Shown here piece after piece: positions 57,919 through 64,000 of a stretch of 64,000 bases of DNA. The notes beneath the pieces were generated by a model that ran no database searches, was not told where the DNA came from, and saw nothing but the letters and a program-made list of their open reading frames with translations. The DNA lies in NCBI RefSeq assembly GCF_007655135.1, contig NC_045129.1:28273122-28337121 (forward strand), in the 5' to 3' direction. How positions within the stretch are numbered: position 1 is the first letter of the stretch; the number at the start of each line of letters is the position of its first letter. This DNA is from Punica granatum (Eukaryota > Streptophyta > Magnoliopsida > Myrtales > Lythraceae). Made by a program: the position numbers and the translations under genes.

Positions 57919-59052
57919 GAGTAAAGTAACAATTTATCCTGAAAGATTGATATTACATCAAATTCGGTCTCGAAATTGGATTATGACATATTAAGTGTAC
58001 ATCAATTGACCCATTTCGTCAATATCTCCGTTAATTATAATCAGAATTGGCGGACGTGTACATAACAGTGTCACGTGATACACGATGATTGACTGAGTAG
58101 GTTCCATATGTTTTTAAAAAATTAAAAAAATTCTGAAAAATTATTGATGATAGTTTTGATGTAACACCATCTCTTTCTTTATATTGTTTCCTCCCTACCT
58201 TTAATTCTTTATTTCAAAATATATCATTAAAGAAATAAATTTAAAAAAATAAATGACTATCAGATTCTGGAAACTAGAGAGGAAGATGAGGGCTTGTGCC
58301 GGGTAGATCGACAATGGTCAACCCGTCAGCCAGCGTACCTGCATGCTACCTGACGCATTAGGCGAGGTTGCCTGAGGCACCGATCCGTTGGGGTGTCCTC
58401 CCAGGTGACCTCGCCAGAGGCATCCGATGCCCCCGGCGATTTTGCGGGGGGGTCCGTGGATTGCAGGTCGCCCTACCGCAGATCTATCCTTCCCCCTCCT
58501 CTCCGATTCTCTTGGATTCGTAAAGAGAGAATGAGGGGGCATGTTGGCGGTGAAGGCACGATCCCTATCCCTCGAGGAATTCGCATGCAAGGCTTTCTCA
58601 GATCTCTCCCTTTTAGCATCACTATTGCTTTTGTTTTCTTCGATTTATAACTAACTGTTCAATTCTACTGATTAGAAGTTTAGCTCACCTTTGTTGGCTA
58701 TGCTTAAATCTTGCTGCTGTTGAGTTGAAGAGGCTCAAGTAAATCCCATATAATGTAAGAATTTGAAGTTGCCATGCGGGGATTGGGGAACCAATTGGTT
58801 GCTTTTATGGGATTTTGATTGTCCAATGATTTTTGCATTTAAATAAGATGAAAAAAAATTAGAAAATGAATAGAAAAATATATATACTGCCAGAAAAAAT
58901 AGGAAGGGGAAATATGATGAAAAAAAAAAAATCAAATAATGTCACATAAGATGTTTTCGTCAACTTTTTGATGGTAGGTAGGCGAAAGGTGTATTTTGAG
59001 ACTAGATTTGATATAACATCAATATCTCGAGAGGTAAATGGTTAGTTTAGTC
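57919..59052. mobile_element. Mutator-like element, 1134 bp, perfect 9-bp target duplication, GC-rich cargo
   Basis: The left end is GAGTAAAGTAACAATTTATC and the reverse complement of the right end is GACTAAACTAACCATTTACC; both reach GATATTACATCAAA-like words about 30 bp in. The perfect 9-bp repeat TTAATAGTT flanks it at 57910-57918 and 59053-59061. The termini are those of the MITE at 49854-50209, but this member has an extra interior, including a GC-rich block (58290-58580) quite unlike the AT-rich arms. The block has no recognisable protein and may be captured host DNA (Pack-MULE-like) or a nested repeat. Confidence 0.8.
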
Positions 59053-59061
59053 TTAATAGTT

Positions 59062-60539
59062 TACCCATATTTGATTTAGCCCAGCCAGCATAGTCATCGA
59101 CTCCCCCTCCATATGAAAGAGCTACATACAAGTAAAAAATATTGGCTTCCATTTCGTTTAAGAGAAGAACTCGACTCGATTTGCCAGTCTCATTTCTGAT
59201 CTTTAAGAAATATAACAGCGACCTCAGACATTGTTATTTTTTGAAAATTGACCAACAGTTCTCTCGCTTTCCTCTCTCACGACTCTCTCGGCTCTCTCCC
59301 GCAACTTCTCTTCCTCTCCATTGCCTTCACCTCCACTTGTGCCTGGCCATTTGTAGATTAGGTCATGGGTAGACACCTCGGCCGTGGAAAGATGGAACGC
59401 AATCGAGTTCAACCTCAAAATATATTTTCTTCGGTAATTTTTGCAGATAAGAGAGACGTAATTGCAGTATAAGACTTATTGTGAAAAAAAGAATACATTA
59501 TTAAAAAATATTTATTCAAAGAAAATAAAAAATATTAAAAAAAAAAAGAAGAAGACAAGTCGTCTCCCTTTAGTTTGCCAGAGCTTCGACCCACCTAGGG
59601 TTCATAGACATTTGAGTCAGGTTCGCCCTTGGTTCGTGAGCCCTATGGTCCACAAGCCCCGACTAGGCGACGATCAAAGGGTCTTCTCACTCTTCGATCA
59701 AGCCCAAGGCTCGCGAGCACTGGGCTGGCCTACTCGGGGCTCGTGGACCCTAGGGATGGCTTTGCAAGCCAAAGGCCAACCTGACCCTGGGGTCTACAAA
59801 CCCCAAGTGGCTTGGAAGCCACCAGCTCAGAACCCAGTACTTCGTAGGTTTTGAGCATCTCTGACCCAGATCTTTGTTAATCAAGGCCAAGTCCGGCCAA
59901 ATCAAGGCTACATTTGGCTTCACGACCTCGATTCCGGCAGGGAAAGATGTTGACGTCGCCGGAGGTCGATTTCGACTGCCACCTCCAACGACAGCAGAGG
60001 GGGTATCAAGGGAGTGGCACGATTTGAAAATTTGATGAATAACTTGCGGCAGATTGGTAATTTAGTACTTATTACATATGGGAATTCCTATTACATAGGT
60101 GATGGTGAAGAATGACTACTCATTGCCTACTATATATCCTACACCGAATTCGCAAATACTATTACGATTACGGACGGAAACAAACGATGTAACGGGCAAT
60201 ACACACAAAATTGATCCTAAATGAATACCCATTACATCTAACCAATCGTACCCTTAGGGAAACCTATCTTCCACATGACTATAGGGCTTCCTAAGGAAAC
60301 AATAGGCTTCCTAAAACCTACGAAGCACATGGACTCTATTTGGTTGCCTCAATGTGCTCTGTTCACATCATACCCCTTAAATGATCATATTTTAAGGAAT
60401 CACTAGAATATACATGTGCGTGTGTGTGTTTGTATATATCCTAATCAATAATCCACAATCTTCAGAATCTATGAGAGCCTTCCAGCAAACAAAAGTGTGT
60501 GTTGTGTTTGTGTAATTTTGTACAAATTCACCTCTCTAA
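59062..60539. other. intergenic with GC-rich block, no gene seen
   Basis: A block at about 59570-59850 repeats words such as CTCGCGAGC, GGGCTCGTGGACC and CCCTGGGG. It is GC-rich like those at 17.4 and 58.4 kb. Its 130-codon plus-strand open frame is repeat-derived. The rest is AT-rich. Confidence 0.4.
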
Positions 60540-60899
60540 ATTCTGCACCCTGCAGTATGATTCCGAGGACAATGGATTTGAGCTAGAAAATTTCCAGATG
60601 GTAAGGAGGGGAACTTGGTATTTTCTCGAGCCTTTGCTCAGCTGTTTTCTTAGCTGCAAATGACCTCGACTGAGAGCTTCTTCATTACGATTGGGTACAG
60701 ATCCCCAGTGCACACCGAACATCTCGGGAGTCCCAGGCACTGTACATGAGTTTTGGCCGACGCAAGTCTACAAGAAGAAAGTGGAGCATGGAGCTTTTAT
60801 CAAGATAATCTTTGTCAAGTTCCCCAACTTCTCCACATCGCAGAGTCACACTTGCTTCCAGAGATTGGGAAGGTTTCTAGTTTTCCATTCTCTTCCTTT
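60540..60899. other. possible 3' continuation of the beta-galactosidase relic
   Basis: On the minus strand this would lie just past the C-terminal HVPRSWL region. The sequence has intermediate GC content and open patches, but no beta-galactosidase C-terminal motif is readable, so the assignment is uncertain. Confidence 0.25.
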
Positions 60900-61556
60900 T
60901 TCGGTATGAACAACCAGCAAGCTGCTGTTGGATTGAGCCATGAACGAGGAACATGACACCTGAGATTTTAGACAATTATCAGCATGTTATGAAACTCGTT
61001 CTTGCACTCAACCGGATGGCTCCCTACCATCTCTAAGAAGCTTCCCACCTTTGCTCAAGCATTTCTTCTCACTGTATGTTCCTGCATAATCGCACCAACC
61101 ACAGCTTCCGGAGGCTTTATATATGGGGCAGTACCGACCGATGCTCCGCCCGTTTATCCAAATATAGCCTTTGCCCATACTCCCTATGTCCTAAACCAAT
61201 GGCGTGTTGCCAGATGGGTCATTGAAAACTGTCTAATACAAAAATCAGGGCACATGTATATTTTTTCTATAAGCCAAACTTGGATTCTATCGTGATGGCA
61301 CCGGATGCTCAACTTGCACCAGGTCAAGGGCTGCCTTTGTGCCGCTAGAGACCCCTGTGCCCATTACCGACAATGACGTTATGAAGAGATGGAAATGGTT
61401 CATGGGCATTATAGTGTGTGCTATCACTTTTTGTCATGTACCACAAGTAATCGGAAACATCTCTCGTGGCGTTTATCTGCTAGAACAGCCCAACCATTAT
61501 GGAGGAACTTTCCTCAATAGCAGCTGTCTCCTCGTTGTATGCTTGCAATGAGGATC
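60900..61556 (-). pseudogene. plant beta-galactosidase (GH35) pseudogene fragment
   Basis: Read on the minus strand, three blocks appear in the family's order. First is AYNEETAAIEESS then QINATRDVSDYLWYMT (about 61545-61430). Second is DPSGNTPLV, a stop, [40 protein letters not shown] (about 61215-61035). Third is HVPRSWLNP (about 60950-60925). These match the middle-to-C-terminal half of plant GH35 enzymes. The N-terminal catalytic barrel is absent. There are in-frame stops (before QINATRD, before DIGSM, after REPSG), frameshifts, and a large loss between the first two blocks. The relic ends abruptly at about 61556 where repeat-like DNA begins. It cannot encode an enzyme. Confidence 0.88.
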
Positions 61557-61559
61557 CTC

Positions 61560-64000
61560 CGTGTACAGGAACATGAGTGTTATACGAGAGTAAGAGTATC
61601 CTCCCACAGAGACTGGTTTAGATCCCACTAAGTATCAAAACTATCGCAACTAATTTTTATCCACACGATAGTGTGGATTAAACTAAATCTAATAAAACTA
61701 AAATAGAACGATAAAGTAAACACGAGTAAAATCGATGGAGATGAATTTAGAACTATCAATTTCCCCTAATATATTATACAAAATCGATCTCTCTCTCTAT
61801 TCTATCATATTCCCGAATTACTAACCTAGGATTCTATAATCTTTCTACACCTCTTCCAAATACTGTAGAAAAGTATTACCTATATCGAATTAACTATTGT
61901 ATTCCTAGGCAATTAATCATCAGGAACCCTTTAATTAGGTAGGAAATTAGGGGTGATAATTAATTAAGTAGCCGATTAGGTTAATCTCACACAAATTAGT
62001 CGGTTTTCCAACTCAAACTAATCTTAAGCTATCCTATCCACGGCTTAACCTATAATCCTCTTCCGAGCTCATCTAGATTTCTTGATCAATTCAACTGGTG
62101 GCCAATCAGTTGAAAGCATTAACTTCGAGATAAGATAAGCAATCAAATTTAATTCAATAGGCATAGAGAAGAGAAATCACAAATCTATATAAAAATACTA
62201 GGTTCCATTGAAACCCTAGAAAAAGGAGTGCAGCTCACGATTGTAATGATAAACATCAAATCTCTAGAAAACATGTAACAAGGATTGGAAGAGAAACGAG
62301 AAAGAATGATGTAGTCGTTTCTCCAACTCAAGCCACAGTCGTCATGATCTCGATCTCCACCTCCTCTTGCTTACAAAGCTCCGTTCTCTCCCTTTCGTCT
62401 TCCGTGAATGAGGGTTCAGCCCTCCAAGTTCACGTCTCCAGAAAAAGAAAAAATTCCCTAAATGGTAGCCATCATCCTACAAGAATCTTTCTCCCAATCC
62501 ACAAAATATGAATTCCAATTTTAAACTTCAAATTATCTATCTCAATCATTTACAACAGATTCTCATATCTCCAAAATTTCTTTCCATATGCTTCCTCCTT
62601 CGAGAATGCTTAGGACCCACGAAAAAAAATAAAAAATGAGAAGTTCTGGTCTGCCGCTCTCTATTTTTGAGGCTGGGGCTGTTCAAGTCAGTATTTTCTG
62701 GTCGCAATTTCATTCCGTTATATCTTCTTCGTTTGAGCTCCGATTGATGAACCGTTTAAACCGTTGCGCTCCTAATTCGATGAGCTTTCAAAGCATATAT
62801 AATTTGTGCTAATTTTCTTGAGTTTGACCTGTTCAAAGCACCAAAAACTTAGAGGTTGCAAAAACTCGATTCGCGAACTAACTTCCAAAATCATCTAAAA
62901 ACAAACCGAAAACCACTTAATACTCTAAAATCCTACCAAAATGTAAATGATTGTAAATTAAACTATAAGCCTACTAAAACTAACCTAAACTCGAGAAACG
63001 AACTTAAATAAACCCATGAAAGGTACTGAATAACTCTATTTTCAATGAATTAACACACCCCTAAAACTAAGATTTGCTAGACCTCGAGCAAATAGAAAAA
63101 GATAAACAAAAATGAAAACAATCAACCAACTTCTCTTGGACAAACAAATGTGAAAGATCCCCATAAACTTCTCTTACCTAATGATCTCACTCCTGTCATC
63201 ACCTAACTCAAGATTGAGAATAATGCATAACCATCCTCCATATAAGAAATGTAGTTAAAATTTTCAAAATATTTCAATGAAACTCTTTTAAAACTACACT
63301 TGAAAAAATCCATTTCTTCAAAAACATATGAAAACAGACAACAAGAGTAAGGGATCAATCAAGTTATCTAAGAAAATGAATTTTCATAAACAAATCATCC
63401 TTACCAACTCAAGAGTCTTAATATAGTACCTCATTGAAAAAGCCTAGCATATCAATATAGCATATCCTCACCGGGAAATGTGTATGCACTCAACTCTTGA
63501 GTGTTTAGGCTCATGTGTATATACTCAAATCCAATTCCATGAGTTTGCACTACCATAGGCTTGCTTTTCCATCCCACCTCCACTACTCAAGTTATACGCA
63601 GACATGAATCAGAATGACTTTAATTTGGTTGTAATGTGACTAGGTATCTTAAATTGAAATAAAAGGGAAAGAAAGTGGCTAAACCCATACAAACTAGTCC
63701 CCGATATTAAATCCCATGGTATAATAACTCTCCTCTTTTCTCTTTTTAAACAACGAATTTCAAACACCCGTCACCCCCCAAATCTATTACTCTTTACTAT
63801 ATCTAGCTATGAGTATCGAGTGCCCAACTCTTTCACTTATCTTCTCTTGACTTCTGTTCCTCTCTGTACATTTTTTTTTTCAATTTTTTCATTTAAGCTT
63901 TTTTTTCATTTTTTATTTTTCAGAAGAAGAGAAGTACAATTTGCAAATAATCAACTTATAATTGGCACTCTTACTCAAATTTCTATTCAATTTCATCCCA
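61560..64000 (-). mobile_element. candidate non-coding retrotransposon interior (LARD-like), extends past window
   Basis: About 2.4 kb of AT-rich, non-coding sequence abuts the beta-galactosidase relic. On the minus strand, TTGCTCGAGGTCTAGCAAATCTTAG (in two adjoining blocks, about 63064-63088) resembles the CTCGAGGACTAGCAAA phrase found downstream of pol in many plant Ty3-type and LARD elements. No LTR end, primer site or coding motif was found inside the window, so class and borders are tentative. Confidence 0.35.

Noticed and set aside
61002..61551. Two plus-strand frames resembling a membrane protein
   Set aside because: The opposite strand carries clear beta-galactosidase motifs in family order, so these frames are antisense shadows.

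Overview
This is nuclear DNA from a flowering plant, almost certainly a eudicot. The evidence is GT-AG spliced genes of plant families (ABCG half-transporter, major latex protein, fasciclin-like arabinogalactan protein), AT-rich intergenic DNA, and a dense mix of plant transposable elements. I cannot name the species from the sequence alone.

Five genes look intact. An ABCG7-type ABC half-transporter (3049-9147, +, 10 exons) is at the left. A Bet v 1 fold MLP-like gene (26463-27311, -, 2 exons) is in the middle. A short plant-specific protein with a C-terminal membrane segment lies at 38172-38660 (+). A five-TM tweety-like plant membrane protein (51846-55749, +, 9 exons) and a two-domain fasciclin-like arabinogalactan protein (56580-57668, -, single exon) form a convergent pair at the right. 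Exon borders were joined by hand from reading frame, GT/AG sites and family knowledge.

Three gene relics sit among them. A broken MLP-like gene (19887-20983, +) has a frameshift and stops. A decayed copy of the 38 kb gene (about 11815-12530, +) carries a 13-codon deletion and a 246-bp insertion. A minus-strand relic of a beta-galactosidase (about 60900-61556) is hidden under misleading plus-strand open frames.

The rest is mostly mobile DNA, and many elements have readable boundaries. A 3.9-kb solo LTR with a 5-bp target duplication sits 113 bp upstream of the MLP start codon. Five long-inverted-repeat Mutator-type elements have 9-10-bp duplications, perfect in four and degenerate in one (231-662, 18853-19270, 23548-24054, 49854-50209, 57919-59052). 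One tRNA-derived SINE family has at least five copies, four with 15-23-bp duplications. Two hAT-like insertions, a lone hAT terminus, a CACTA-like terminus, a dead copia gag-pol piece and several tandem repeats (about 147, 372, 378 and 30 bp) fill much of the remainder. No complete autonomous transposon, CRISPR, rRNA or tRNA gene was seen.
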